Shown: positions 49,673 through 59,436 of the stretch, piece by piece
How positions within the stretch are numbered: the stretch's first letter is position 1
Layout of the letters: each line of letters begins with the position of its first letter
Assembly (NCBI GenBank): GCA_014656015.1
Contig: BNBP01000022.1
Span: 1-64,000 of the forward strand
Origin: Streptomyces griseoaurantiacus
Lineage (GTDB): Bacteria > Actinomycetota > Actinomycetes > Streptomycetales > Streptomycetaceae
Reading direction: 5' to 3'
Length of the DNA: 64,000 nucleotides
Notes under the pieces: model-generated
Seen by the model: the letters and a program-made list of their open reading frames with translations, nothing else
Database searches by the model: none
Told to the model about the DNA's origin: nothing
Translations under genes and position numbers: made by a program

Positions 49673-51016
49673 TCAGCGACCGCTGCCGGAACCGTCGTAA
49701 TCGCCGTTCTGGTCGGCGAGTTCGGCCGGCGTGAGCGGGTTCATGGCCGTCACGTCGCGCGGGGCGAGGGAGAAGCCCTGCCAGTGCACCGGCATGGGCT
49801 GCTGGTCCTCGTCACGGGCGACGTGGTGGAAGCCGACGTTGACCCAGACGATCGGGTGCTTGAGGGTCTCGCCGTTGACCCACTTGTCGACCGACTTGCC
49901 CCCGCCGGAGCCGCAGTTGCGCAGGTTGTCGCTCGCGAACTGCTCGCACTTCTTGTACTGGGTGAAGTAGACGTCGTGCTTGGTGTAGCCGCGCCCCGAG
50001 TACTTGGCGCTGGTGCCGGGGACGATCTCGTAGCTGCGCGCGTGCTGGTCCTTGTTCTTGCCGCTCTCGCTGACCACCCGCCACCAGCGCATGGTCTTGG
50101 CGTCGCCCGCGAGCTCCTTGGTGACCTTGGTGCGCGTGGTGCTGTTGGTGGGGGCCTCGTTGCCGTTGGCGGGCGCGGTGACCTTGGAGTCGTACTGCTC
50201 GACCTTGGCCTTGGAGGAGCCGTCGAGGGCGAAGTTGAGCCGCCAGAAGACGTTGTGGCTGTGGCTGGTGGCGTAGGCGCGCGCGCCCTTGCCGAGCGGC
50301 CAGCCGTGGTTGTCGGTGGCGTTGTAGTCGCCGGGCGCGAGGGTGCCGGTGGCGCCGACGTTCATGTGGATGGTGCCGTCGTCCTGGAAGCGCCACTCGG
50401 TGATGTACTCGTACCAGCCGGTCTGGTTGACGGTGTAGACGAGCAGGTCCTTGCCCTGCTGCTGGAACACCTTGTTCCCGGTGTCGGACTGCATCCGGTA
50501 GGCGTGGCCGCGGGCGCGGGTGGTGGTGCACAGGCCCTTGACGTTCTCCCGCGAGGGGTCCCAGGCCTCGGGCACCTTGACGGTCTTGATGGTGCCGCCG
50601 GGGCACTCCCCGGGCGCCATCTCCAGCAGGCCCTGGCCGAAGCCGGCGCCGGTGAGGTCGCTGTACTCGACCGAACCGTCGTCGTAGGGGACGTGGATCT
50701 GGGCGAGCTTGGCGGTGGAGAGCACCTTGATGGGCGCGCTCTCGCCGGGGGGCTGGTAGGAGACGTCGGAGAGGACGAGTCCGGCCTCGGCCTCGTAGCT
50801 CCAGCACATCCGCCAGGTGGTCCCGGTGGAGAGCTTCTGTTCGATCCGGTAGGCGGCGCTGCAGTCGGGCTCGGCCGCCGCCGGGGCGGCCCCGGGCCGC
50901 GCGGCGGGCTGCGCGGAGGCGGGTCCGGCCGCCGAGGTCACGCCGGCCGCGAGGGCCAGCGCCGACAGGCCGACCGCGGCGCGTTTGCGGGCACCGCTGA
51001 TTCTGTTCACAGGCAT
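49673..51016 (-). CDS. Copper amine oxidase catalytic subunit (separate polypeptide), altered cofactor motif
   Basis: The product has 447 residues, with a basic start and a signal peptide cut near PASAQPA, so it is exported. Residues 80-430 form the beta-sandwich catalytic domain of copper amine oxidases. Copper ligands are present: H252 and H254 (TSHSHNVFWRLNFALDG) and H397 or H398 (NVGFHHVARDED). The cofactor tyrosine normally lies in Asn-Tyr-Asp/Glu-Tyr; here the segment TVNQTGWYEYITEWRF keeps Y202 but has Trp at 201 in place of Asn. Asn helps form and orient topaquinone, so activity is uncertain. The N-terminal domains of classical amine oxidases are missing here and are encoded by the gene 73 bp upstream, so both products together reconstruct the usual enzyme of about 700 residues. 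Confidence 0.85.
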   Translation of the reverse strand: MPVNRISGARKRAAVGLSALALAAGVTSAAGPASAQPAARPGAAPAAAEPDCSAAYRIEQKLSTGTTWRMCWSYEAEAGLVLSDVSYQPPGESAPIKVLSTAKLAQIHVPYDDGSVEYSDLTGAGFGQGLLEMAPGECPGGTIKTVKVPEAWDPSRENVKGLCTTTRARGHAYRMQSDTGNKVFQQQGKDLLVYTVNQTGWYEYITEWRFQDDGTIHMNVGATGTLAPGDYNATDNHGWPLGKGARAYATSHSHNVFWRLNFALDGSSKAKVEQYDSKVTAPANGNEAPTNSTTRTKVTKELAGDAKTMRWWRVVSESGKNKDQHARSYEIVPGTSAKYSGRGYTKHDVYFTQYKKCEQFASDNLRNCGSGGGKSVDKWVNGETLKHPIVWVNVGFHHVARDEDQQPMPVHWQGFSLAPRDVTAMNPLTPAELADQNGDYDGSGSGR

Positions 51017-51089
51017 GCTGAAAGGGCTCCTTGCCGTGCGCAGGAAAGAAGGAGAGGAAGCGGAAGGACCGGGTGCCGTGCGGCCCCGG

Positions 51090-51905
51090 TCAGTGCAGCT
51101 TGCCGACCTTGCGGACGCTGAGGTCGATGATCAGATCGCGGCTGTCGATCCACGGGCCGTTCTTCACCTTCGGGAAGAGCCGCACACAGCGGTGTTCGCC
51201 GCACTTGTCGAGCGCCGCCGGCTGGGCTCCGGGCGCGGCGCGGTAGACCATGCTGTCCAGCTTGAGCTGGTCCGGCGAGGTCAGCGCCTTGCCGGTGGCG
51301 TCCTTGAAGTCCGCCCTGAGTCCGGCGCCGAGCGGGTCGGCGATGAGCAGCTGGGCCGCCTCCACCGTCTCGTCGTGGCTGAGCGGCGGCTGGACGCCGT
51401 GCTGGGTGCCGGTGGACTCGACCTTGCCGGTGTCGAGGTTGACGGTCCTCGTGACGAGCGCGTCGTCCTTGTAGTCGTAGTACGTGACGTCCGCGCGGCG
51501 CGGCGCCGAGGTGGAGTCGAGCTCGCTCTCCTCCGGCTCGGCGAGCGTCACGCTCAGCTCCTCGGGCCCCTTGTCGCCCTCGACGTTCTCGGTGCGGGCG
51601 AGGGCCTGCGGGTTGGAGGCGATCTTCACCACCCTGGCGGTCTCGTCCTCGGTGAGCGGGTCGCTGCCGACGCCCTCCTTCCCCGCGGCGGGCGGCGCCT
51701 CGACGACGCCGGGCGGCACCGCCGCGGCGTCACCGGCCGCGCCCGCCCGGGCCGGTGAGCCGCTCGCGGCACCGTTCCCGTTCCCGTTTCCGGACGCTCC
51801 CGCCGATCCGGGCAGTGTGACGGCCAGCATCGCCGCCGTCCCCGCCACGGCGATGGCCGCGCCCGCCACCACCTTCCCCAGATGGCGGTGCACTTTTCTG
51901 CGCAC
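51090..51905 (-). CDS. N-terminal-domain subunit of the split copper amine oxidase (tyramine oxidase subunit B type)
   Basis: This 271-residue protein starts at GTG after AGGGGGA. A basic start and a hydrophobic segment (KVVAGAAIAVAGTAAMLAVTL) form a signal peptide or anchor, and a Gly/Asn/Ala/Pro linker follows. Residues 100-245 have the pattern of the N2/N3 domains of copper amine oxidases: PLTEDETARVVKIASNP, ELSVTLAEPEESEL, ADVTYYDYKDDALVTRTVNL and VQPPLSHDETVEAAQLL. The last 35 residues (LDKCGEHRCVRLFPKVKNG) include two cysteines. It is first in a two-gene unit; the second encodes the catalytic domain with the copper ligands. The subunits presumably assemble outside the cell. I recall the name tyramine oxidase subunit B for such proteins. 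Confidence 0.8.
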   Translation of the reverse strand: MRRKVHRHLGKVVAGAAIAVAGTAAMLAVTLPGSAGASGNGNGNGAASGSPARAGAAGDAAAVPPGVVEAPPAAGKEGVGSDPLTEDETARVVKIASNPQALARTENVEGDKGPEELSVTLAEPEESELDSTSAPRRADVTYYDYKDDALVTRTVNLDTGKVESTGTQHGVQPPLSHDETVEAAQLLIADPLGAGLRADFKDATGKALTSPDQLKLDSMVYRAAPGAQPAALDKCGEHRCVRLFPKVKNGPWIDSRDLIIDLSVRKVGKLH

Positions 51906-52096
51906 GTTTTCCCCCTGCTCCCCCGGAGGTCCGGGAAGACAGTCTTGATTCCCCACTGGTTCGGCGTACTCCATAGGCGGCGTACGCACTGGTCGCCGGG
52001 TAAGAGGGACATAAGTCATGGGTGGTTCCCCCTTTTCGGGGAAACTCGACCTGTCGTCGCCCCTCGGGGTTCGGAACTACTGGAAGAGATGTGTCC

Positions 52097-54220
<2,124 letters not shown>

Positions 54221-54233
54221 GGGAGGGGCCGGG

Positions 54234-54261
54234 GGCGGCGGGGCCGGACGGGCCCGCCGCC
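54234..54261 (+). terminator. Stem-loop between glgX and treY
   Basis: GGCGGCGGG (54234-54242) pairs with CCCGCCGCC (54253-54261) just after the glgX stop. A second small hairpin CCCGC-ATC-GCGGG near 54288-54300 precedes treY. Either may reduce readthrough into treY. Confidence 0.55.
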
Positions 54262-54313
54262 CCACCCGCCTGCCGCAGACACAAAAGCCCGCATCGCGGG
54301 TACGTACGTCCCC

Positions 54314-56659
54314 ATGACACCTGAGCGCCCCCTGCCGCCCACGGCCACCTACCGCCTGCAACTGCAGCCGGGGTTCCCGTTCGCCGCCGCCGAGGCCGCC
54401 GTCCCCTACCTCGCCCCGCTCGGCGTCTCCCACCTGCACGTCTCCCCCGTCCTCGAGGCGGTGCCCGGCTCCCTCCACGGCTACGACGTCGTCGACCACT
54501 CCCGCGTGCGGGAGGAACTCGGCGGCGAGGCGGGGCTGCGCGCGCTGTCGGCGACGGCGCGCGAGCACGGCCTGGGCCTGATCGTGGACATCGTCCCCAA
54601 CCACATGGCGATGTCCCCGCGGCACAACCGCCCCCTGTGGGAGGTGCTGCGCGAGGGCCCCGAGTCGCCGTACGCCCGGTGGTTCGACATCGACTGGGAG
54701 GCGCAGGGCGGCCGGCTGCTGCTGCCCGTGCTCGGTCATCCCCTCGGCGCCGAAATCGACCACTTCACCGTCGACGGCGACGTCCTGCGCTACTACGACC
54801 ACGTCCTCCCGCTCCGCGAGGGCACCGCGGGTCTGCCGCTGCCGCGCCTGATCGACGCCCAGTGGTACCGCCCCGCCTGGTGGCGGCTGGCCCGCACCGA
54901 GCTGAACTACCGCAGGTTCTTCAGCATCTCCGACCTCATCGGCGTCCGCGTGGAGGACCCGGAGGTCTTCGAGGCCACACACGCCACCGTGCTGCGGCTG
55001 CTCGACGAGGGCGTCCTCCACGGACTGCGCGTCGACCACCCGGACGGCCTCGCCGACCCCGACGGATATCTGCGCCGGCTGGACGAGGCGAGCGGCGGCC
55101 GCTGGACCGTCGTGGAGAAGATCCTCGCCGACCGCGAGGTGCTCCCGCCCGCCTGGCCGGTGGCCGGGACCACCGGCTACGACGCGCTGCGCCGGGTCGA
55201 CGGCGTCCTGACCGACCCCGGCGGCGCCCGGGACCTGCTGGCGCGCTACCGCTCCTTCGCCGCCCCGGAGCCGGACGCCGGGGGCGACTGGGCCGCCACC
55301 GCGCGCCGGGCCGCCCACGAGACCCTCGACCACGAGCTGGCCACCGAGATGGACCGGCTCACCCGGGTCGCCGCCCGCGTGTGCGCCGGCTCGCCCGACC
55401 CCGCGCTGCGCGACCACGCCCCCTGGGCGCTGCGCACCGCGCTGCGGGAGCTGCTGGTCCGCATGGAGGTCTACCGGCCGTACGAGTCCACCGACGCCGA
55501 GGAGGTCGTCACCGAGGAGGCCGCCGCCGAGGCCCGCGCCGTCTTCCGGGTGCCCGAGGAGGCGCACGCGGTGAGCGTCGTGCGGGACCTGGCGCTGGGG
55601 CGGGCCGGGGACGGGCCGGGGCACGAGGAGTTCCGCGTCCGCTTCGCGCAGACCGCCTCCGCGCTGCGCGCCAAGTCGCTGGAGGACACCGCGTTCTACC
55701 GGTACGTGCCGCTGCTCTCGGCGAACGAGGTGGGCGGCGACCCGGGCACGCCCGCGCTCTCCCCCGGCGACTTCCACGCCTACTGCACCCGCCTGCAGAG
55801 CGACTGGCCGCTCACCGGGACCGCGCTGTCCACCCACGACACCAAGCGCAGCGCCGACGTGCGGGCGGCGATCGCCGTGCTCACCGAGTGCCCGGAGCGC
55901 TGGGCCGGGGTGCTGGCCGAGGCCGCCGGCCAGGCCCCCGAGGCGCCCGACGGCGCCCTGGCCTGGGCGGCCTGGCAGACCCTGCTGGGGCTCGGCGTCC
56001 CGGACGCGGACCGGCTGCGGGAGGCGCTGCTCAAGCACGCGCGGGAGGCGAAGCTGCACACCTCCTGGACCGAGCAGGACGCCGACTACGAGGAGAAGGT
56101 CGCGGCGTTCGTGGCCGAGGGCCCCTGCGGGCCCGCCGGGCGGCATGTGACGGACCTGCGGGCCGAACTGGCCCCGCACATCCGGGCCAACGTCCTCGGG
56201 GCCGCCCTGACCCATCTGACGATGCCGGGCGTGCCGGACCTCTACCAGGGCACCGAGGGCGAGTACCGGGCGCTCGTCGACCCGGACAACCGGGCGCCGT
56301 TCGCCCCGCAGGAGGGCGCCTCGGCCAAGCAGGCGGTGACCGCGGTCGCGCTGCGGCTGCGCGCCCGGCGCCCCGAGCTGTTCGGCGCGGCGGCCACGTA
56401 CGCCCCGCTGTACGCCGAGGGGCCGGGCGCGGAGCACTGCCTGGCGTTCACCCGCTCCGGGCGGGTGCTCACCGCCGTCACCCGGCTCTCGCTGCGGCTC
56501 GCCGGGGCGGGCGGCTGGCGGGAGACGGCGCTGACGCTGCCGCCGGGCCGCTGGAGCGACCTGTTCGCCCCGGAGCGACGGTTCGAGGGCCGGGTGCGGG
56601 TGGACGAGCTGTTCTCGCCGCTGCCGGTGGCGCTGCTCGAACGCGCCGGGGAGGAGTGA
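54314..56659 (+). CDS. treY: Malto-oligosyltrehalose synthase
   Basis: This 781-residue GH13 subfamily 26 enzyme converts the reducing-end glucose of malto-oligosaccharides to a terminal trehalosyl unit. The start ATYRLQLQPGFPFAAAEAAVPYLAPLGVSH, LIVDIVPNHMA, the nucleophile segment GLRVDHPDGLADP near residue 240, VEKILADREVLP, and STHDTKRSADVRARI-like DTKRSADVRAA are all TreY hallmarks. It is cytoplasmic. TreZ, which releases trehalose from the product, is encoded 2.8 kb downstream on the same strand beyond three oppositely oriented genes, so the usual treYZ operon is interrupted here. Confidence 0.95.
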   Translation: MTPERPLPPTATYRLQLQPGFPFAAAEAAVPYLAPLGVSHLHVSPVLEAVPGSLHGYDVVDHSRVREELGGEAGLRALSATAREHGLGLIVDIVPNHMAMSPRHNRPLWEVLREGPESPYARWFDIDWEAQGGRLLLPVLGHPLGAEIDHFTVDGDVLRYYDHVLPLREGTAGLPLPRLIDAQWYRPAWWRLARTELNYRRFFSISDLIGVRVEDPEVFEATHATVLRLLDEGVLHGLRVDHPDGLADPDGYLRRLDEASGGRWTVVEKILADREVLPPAWPVAGTTGYDALRRVDGVLTDPGGARDLLARYRSFAAPEPDAGGDWAATARRAAHETLDHELATEMDRLTRVAARVCAGSPDPALRDHAPWALRTALRELLVRMEVYRPYESTDAEEVVTEEAAAEARAVFRVPEEAHAVSVVRDLALGRAGDGPGHEEFRVRFAQTASALRAKSLEDTAFYRYVPLLSANEVGGDPGTPALSPGDFHAYCTRLQSDWPLTGTALSTHDTKRSADVRAAIAVLTECPERWAGVLAEAAGQAPEAPDGALAWAAWQTLLGLGVPDADRLREALLKHAREAKLHTSWTEQDADYEEKVAAFVAEGPCGPAGRHVTDLRAELAPHIRANVLGAALTHLTMPGVPDLYQGTEGEYRALVDPDNRAPFAPQEGASAKQAVTAVALRLRARRPELFGAAATYAPLYAEGPGAEHCLAFTRSGRVLTAVTRLSLRLAGAGGWRETALTLPPGRWSDLFAPERRFEGRVRVDELFSPLPVALLERAGEE

Positions 56660-56678
56660 GCGGTGCGCGCCCCGCGCC

Positions 56679-57158
56679 TCAGCGCCGGCCCGGGAGCGGG
56701 CGGGCGTCCGGCCCCGGGCGGTCCGGACCGTCCGGGCCGCTCGGGCCGTCCTCGGAGAACCCGAACACGGCACCCGTGCGGGCGCCGAGCACACAGCGGT
56801 TGGGGAAGGTGCGCGTGTACGCCACCCGGTGGCCCTCCCAGAGGCCGCGGGCCCTCGCGGTGACCGGGGCGTGGACCATCGGGCAGTAGGTGTCCCGGCC
56901 CGGGAGGCGGTCCAGGTCGCCGCCGGCCGCGTCGAGCTCGGCGCAGGCCCGGTCGGCCCGCGCGTGGCCCCGGGGCGGGTCGCACAGCAGCAGGGTGCCG
57001 CCGGCCGCGTCCGCCCCGGTGCCGCGGGTCACCGTCAGGTAGAGGTGGTTGCCCGGGGCGTGCCGCCCGGGGAGTGCGTGGGCCGGGGCCGGGGACGCGG
57101 CCAGCAGGGTGAGGGCGGCGAGCAGGGCCGTGCGGAGTGCGGTGGTGGTGTGCGTCAT
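56679..57158 (-). CDS. Streptomyces subtilisin inhibitor (SSI)-family protease inhibitor
   Basis: This 159-residue secreted inhibitor has a signal peptide (1 to about 28, ending PAHA). The mature part is a full SSI domain: LYLTVTRGTGAD, ADRACAELDAAGGDL, the reactive loop CPMVHAP with P1 M94 and P1' V95, and VAYTRTFPNRC near the end, ending VFGF. The four disulfide cysteines C59, C72, C92 and C122 are present. SSI proteins dimerise and block subtilisin- or trypsin-like proteases outside the cell; a Met P1 residue favours subtilisin. Beyond the normal end there is an unusual 25-residue tail rich in Pro, Gly and Asp. Its ATG overlaps the stop of the metallocarboxypeptidase gene (ATGA), so the two are translationally coupled, which also explains the poorly spaced ribosome site. 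Confidence 0.92.
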   Translation of the reverse strand: MTHTTTALRTALLAALTLLAASPAPAHALPGRHAPGNHLYLTVTRGTGADAAGGTLLLCDPPRGHARADRACAELDAAGGDLDRLPGRDTYCPMVHAPVTARARGLWEGHRVAYTRTFPNRCVLGARTGAVFGFSEDGPSGPDGPDRPGPDARPLPGRR

Positions 57159-58513
57159 TCCCTGTGCATCGGCACGGCGGTTCCCGCCCCCCACTCCGGC
57201 TCACCCGATCGGGGCCGCCCCTCCTCGGGGCGTGGCGGCGGCGTCGGCCTCGGCGGCCGCCGCGCGGCCAGCCGGCAGGCGGCGAGGACCACGCGCGACT
57301 GGTACTCCACCTGGCGGGCGACGGGTATCCAGCGCGCCCCGTAGTGCTCGCGGTAGTCCGTGCACCAGCCGTCGATCAGCGCGTCCAGGCGCGGCACCAG
57401 CTCGGCCGTCGCCGGTCCTGCGGCGGTCGCGAGGCGGTGCAGCAGTCCGGCGGTGCGCAGGGCGACCCGGCGTCCGGAGATGCCGAGCGCGGTCAGGTGG
57501 GCGGTGTCGCAGGCCGGGAGGGGCCGGGCGGCCGGATCGTGCACATCGGGGTCCCAGGAGTCGGCCAGGCCGGGGCTGACCAGTAAATAGTCGTCCACCG
57601 GGGCGAGCAGCCGCTCGGCGTCGAGGACGCCGGCCAGCCGGGGGCGGAGCCGGGCGAGGAGGCCGTCGAGGAGCCGGGTGTCGTGGCGCAGGGTGCGGGC
57701 CACGGTGCGCAGAAACGTTTCCGGATCGGCGGCGGGAGAGCCGTCCCCCACCGCGGGAACGCCCCACATGGGCGCCTCGACCACGGCGGTGACCGTGCCG
57801 TAGCGGTGCGGGTGGTACCAGGTCGACTCGACGGCCGCCTCCGTGATGGCGGCGGCGAGGTCGCCCCGGCGCGGGGGCGGGATGCGGTAGACGGCGGGGC
57901 CGAGACTGGGCCAGTACAGGGTGTCGTAGGGGCCCAGTTCGCGCGGGACGCCGAGGCGGGCGGCGGTGTGCGCGACCCGCTGGGCGAGGCCGGGCAGGTC
58001 GCGGGTGAGCTCGACGAAGCCGCCGCCGACGTCGACGCCGTGCAGCGAGCAGTGAAAGAAGGGGCGCAGCTCGTCCTGGAGGGCGAGCAGGGTGCGGGTC
58101 TCGGGCAGGGCGGCGCGGTCGGCGCCGTCGGGGAGCCACTCGGGCTGCTCGGTGAAGCCGGGGCGGAAGAAGTGCCGGAAGTAGTGCCCGAGGGTGTACG
58201 GGCCCGACAGCCAGCCCTCGTTGCGCCGGGCGCCGTCCGGATCGAGGCAGAGGAGGAAGTTCCACGTGATGTCGGCCTCCTCCTCGCTCGGCGGGGGGCC
58301 GGCGAGGAGCCGCTCGGCGAGGCGGAGGGCGGTGGCGCCGCCCACGGGCTCGTTGGCGTGCGGGCCGGCCACGACGAGGGCGTGCCGGGAGCCGTGGCCC
58401 ACGGAGAGGAGCCAGAGGGGGGTGCCCGCCCGGGAGGTCCCGGCGTGACGGAGACGGGCGGCGCCGGGGTGGCGGGCGGCGAGGGCGGCGGCGTGGAGAG
58501 CGAGGTCGTCCAC
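57155..58513 (-). CDS. M14-family zinc carboxypeptidase, TTA-containing, coupled to SSI gene
   Basis: The product has 452 residues from GTG 58513. Zinc ligands are H52 and E55 (GPHANEPVGG) and H158 (HCSLHGVD); the catalytic base is E246 (VTAVVEAPMWG). The full M14 active site is present, and the C-terminal 180 residues form an extra helical domain. No signal peptide is visible from GTG 58513. Nine codons upstream in the same frame a CTG (58540) stands 6 bases after GGAGG and would add LPTLLRYPT, which fits the start of related proteins; this may be the real, noncanonical start. Codon 310 (57586-57584, in VDDYLLVSP) is TTA, so full translation should need the bldA tRNA. The end overlaps the SSI start by ATGA. 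Confidence 0.82.
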   Translation of the reverse strand: MDDLALHAAALAARHPGAARLRHAGTSRAGTPLWLLSVGHGSRHALVVAGPHANEPVGGATALRLAERLLAGPPPSEEEADITWNFLLCLDPDGARRNEGWLSGPYTLGHYFRHFFRPGFTEQPEWLPDGADRAALPETRTLLALQDELRPFFHCSLHGVDVGGGFVELTRDLPGLAQRVAHTAARLGVPRELGPYDTLYWPSLGPAVYRIPPPRRGDLAAAITEAAVESTWYHPHRYGTVTAVVEAPMWGVPAVGDGSPAADPETFLRTVARTLRHDTRLLDGLLARLRPRLAGVLDAERLLAPVDDYLLVSPGLADSWDPDVHDPAARPLPACDTAHLTALGISGRRVALRTAGLLHRLATAAGPATAELVPRLDALIDGWCTDYREHYGARWIPVARQVEYQSRVVLAACRLAARRPPRPTPPPRPEEGRPRSGEPEWGAGTAVPMHRE

Positions 58514-58692
58514 GGTCGGATAGCGGAGGAGCGTGGGCAGGGCACACCTCCGCGGGGTGGCTCCGTCGGTTCACGTGTTGTGCAGCGGGCCTCTACATTC
58601 AGTCACTACCGGCGTCCGCGTCAACGGGGCCGCGCCCCACGGTTTCCCCGGCACCGCCCGGTCCCCCCGCGACACGGTCCGGACGGCGGGCC

Positions 58693-59244
58693 CTATTCCG
58701 AGGCCAGGCGGAACATCATCGTGCCGAAGGTGACCAGGTCGCCGTCGCGGACCACCGCCGCGCCGATGACGCGGCGGCCGTTGACGGAGGTGCCGTTGGT
58801 GGAGCCGAGGTCGCGCAGGACCCAGAGGCCGCCCTGCCGGGTGAGTTCGGCGTGGACGCGGGAGACGGATTCGTGGCTCAGGCGCAGCCCGCTGGCCGGG
58901 TCCCGCCCTATGCGGAGCGGGTACGTCCGCTCGGGCCGGGGCAGCGGCAGCTTCGGCAGGCGTGCGGAGAGCCAGGCGCGGCGCAGCTTGACCGTGAAGC
59001 CGGACAGCGCCTCGACGCTGCCGTACACGAGCCGGGACAGGGGCCTGCGCGCCGGCAGGTCCGCGGTGAGCGCGGCCAGTCCCTCGGGGACACGCGCGGT
59101 GAGCGCCAGGTCCATGCGCCGGATGAAGGTGTCGTGCGAGATGCGGCCGAGGACGACGCCGTCACGGAGCACCTTCAGTGCCCGGTCACGGTCGGCGTCC
59201 GACAGCCGCGCGGGGTACGTGGGGAACTCGAAGGACGACGTCAC
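58693..59244 (-). CDS. DUF1707 and FHA domain protein
   Basis: This 183-residue protein begins at GTG 59244 without a visible ribosome binding site and may be leaderless; the frame upstream is open but has poor coding bias. Residues 12-62 are the SHOCT-like DUF1707 module (RLSDADRDRALKVLRDG, GRISHDTFIRRMDLAL). Residues 105-183 are an FHA domain with the phosphothreonine-binding residues R114 (LRIGRDP), S128-R129-x-H131 (SVSRVHAEL) and N150 (GSTNGT), so it can bind phosphothreonine proteins. It would link to Ser/Thr kinase signalling in the cytoplasm. It is divergent from treZ (192 bp), but no functional link is evident. Confidence 0.88.
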   Translation of the reverse strand: MTSSFEFPTYPARLSDADRDRALKVLRDGVVLGRISHDTFIRRMDLALTARVPEGLAALTADLPARRPLSRLVYGSVEALSGFTVKLRRAWLSARLPKLPLPRPERTYPLRIGRDPASGLRLSHESVSRVHAELTRQGGLWVLRDLGSTNGTSVNGRRVIGAAVVRDGDLVTFGTMMFRLASE

Positions 59245-59436
59245 ACGGGTGATTGTCGGGCAGGGGCGCCGGGGTGTCCAGCGAACCCCGGCGCCGGTGC
59301 CGCCGCCCCCGACGGCGTCCTCCGGCGTGTCAAAAGGGTCGCTTCCGGAGAGGATTGATCGAGTGTGACGCACCATGGACGGATCACGTCACAGACAGGC
59401 GAAGCGGGACGAACGACAGACGAGGGGGAGACGTCC

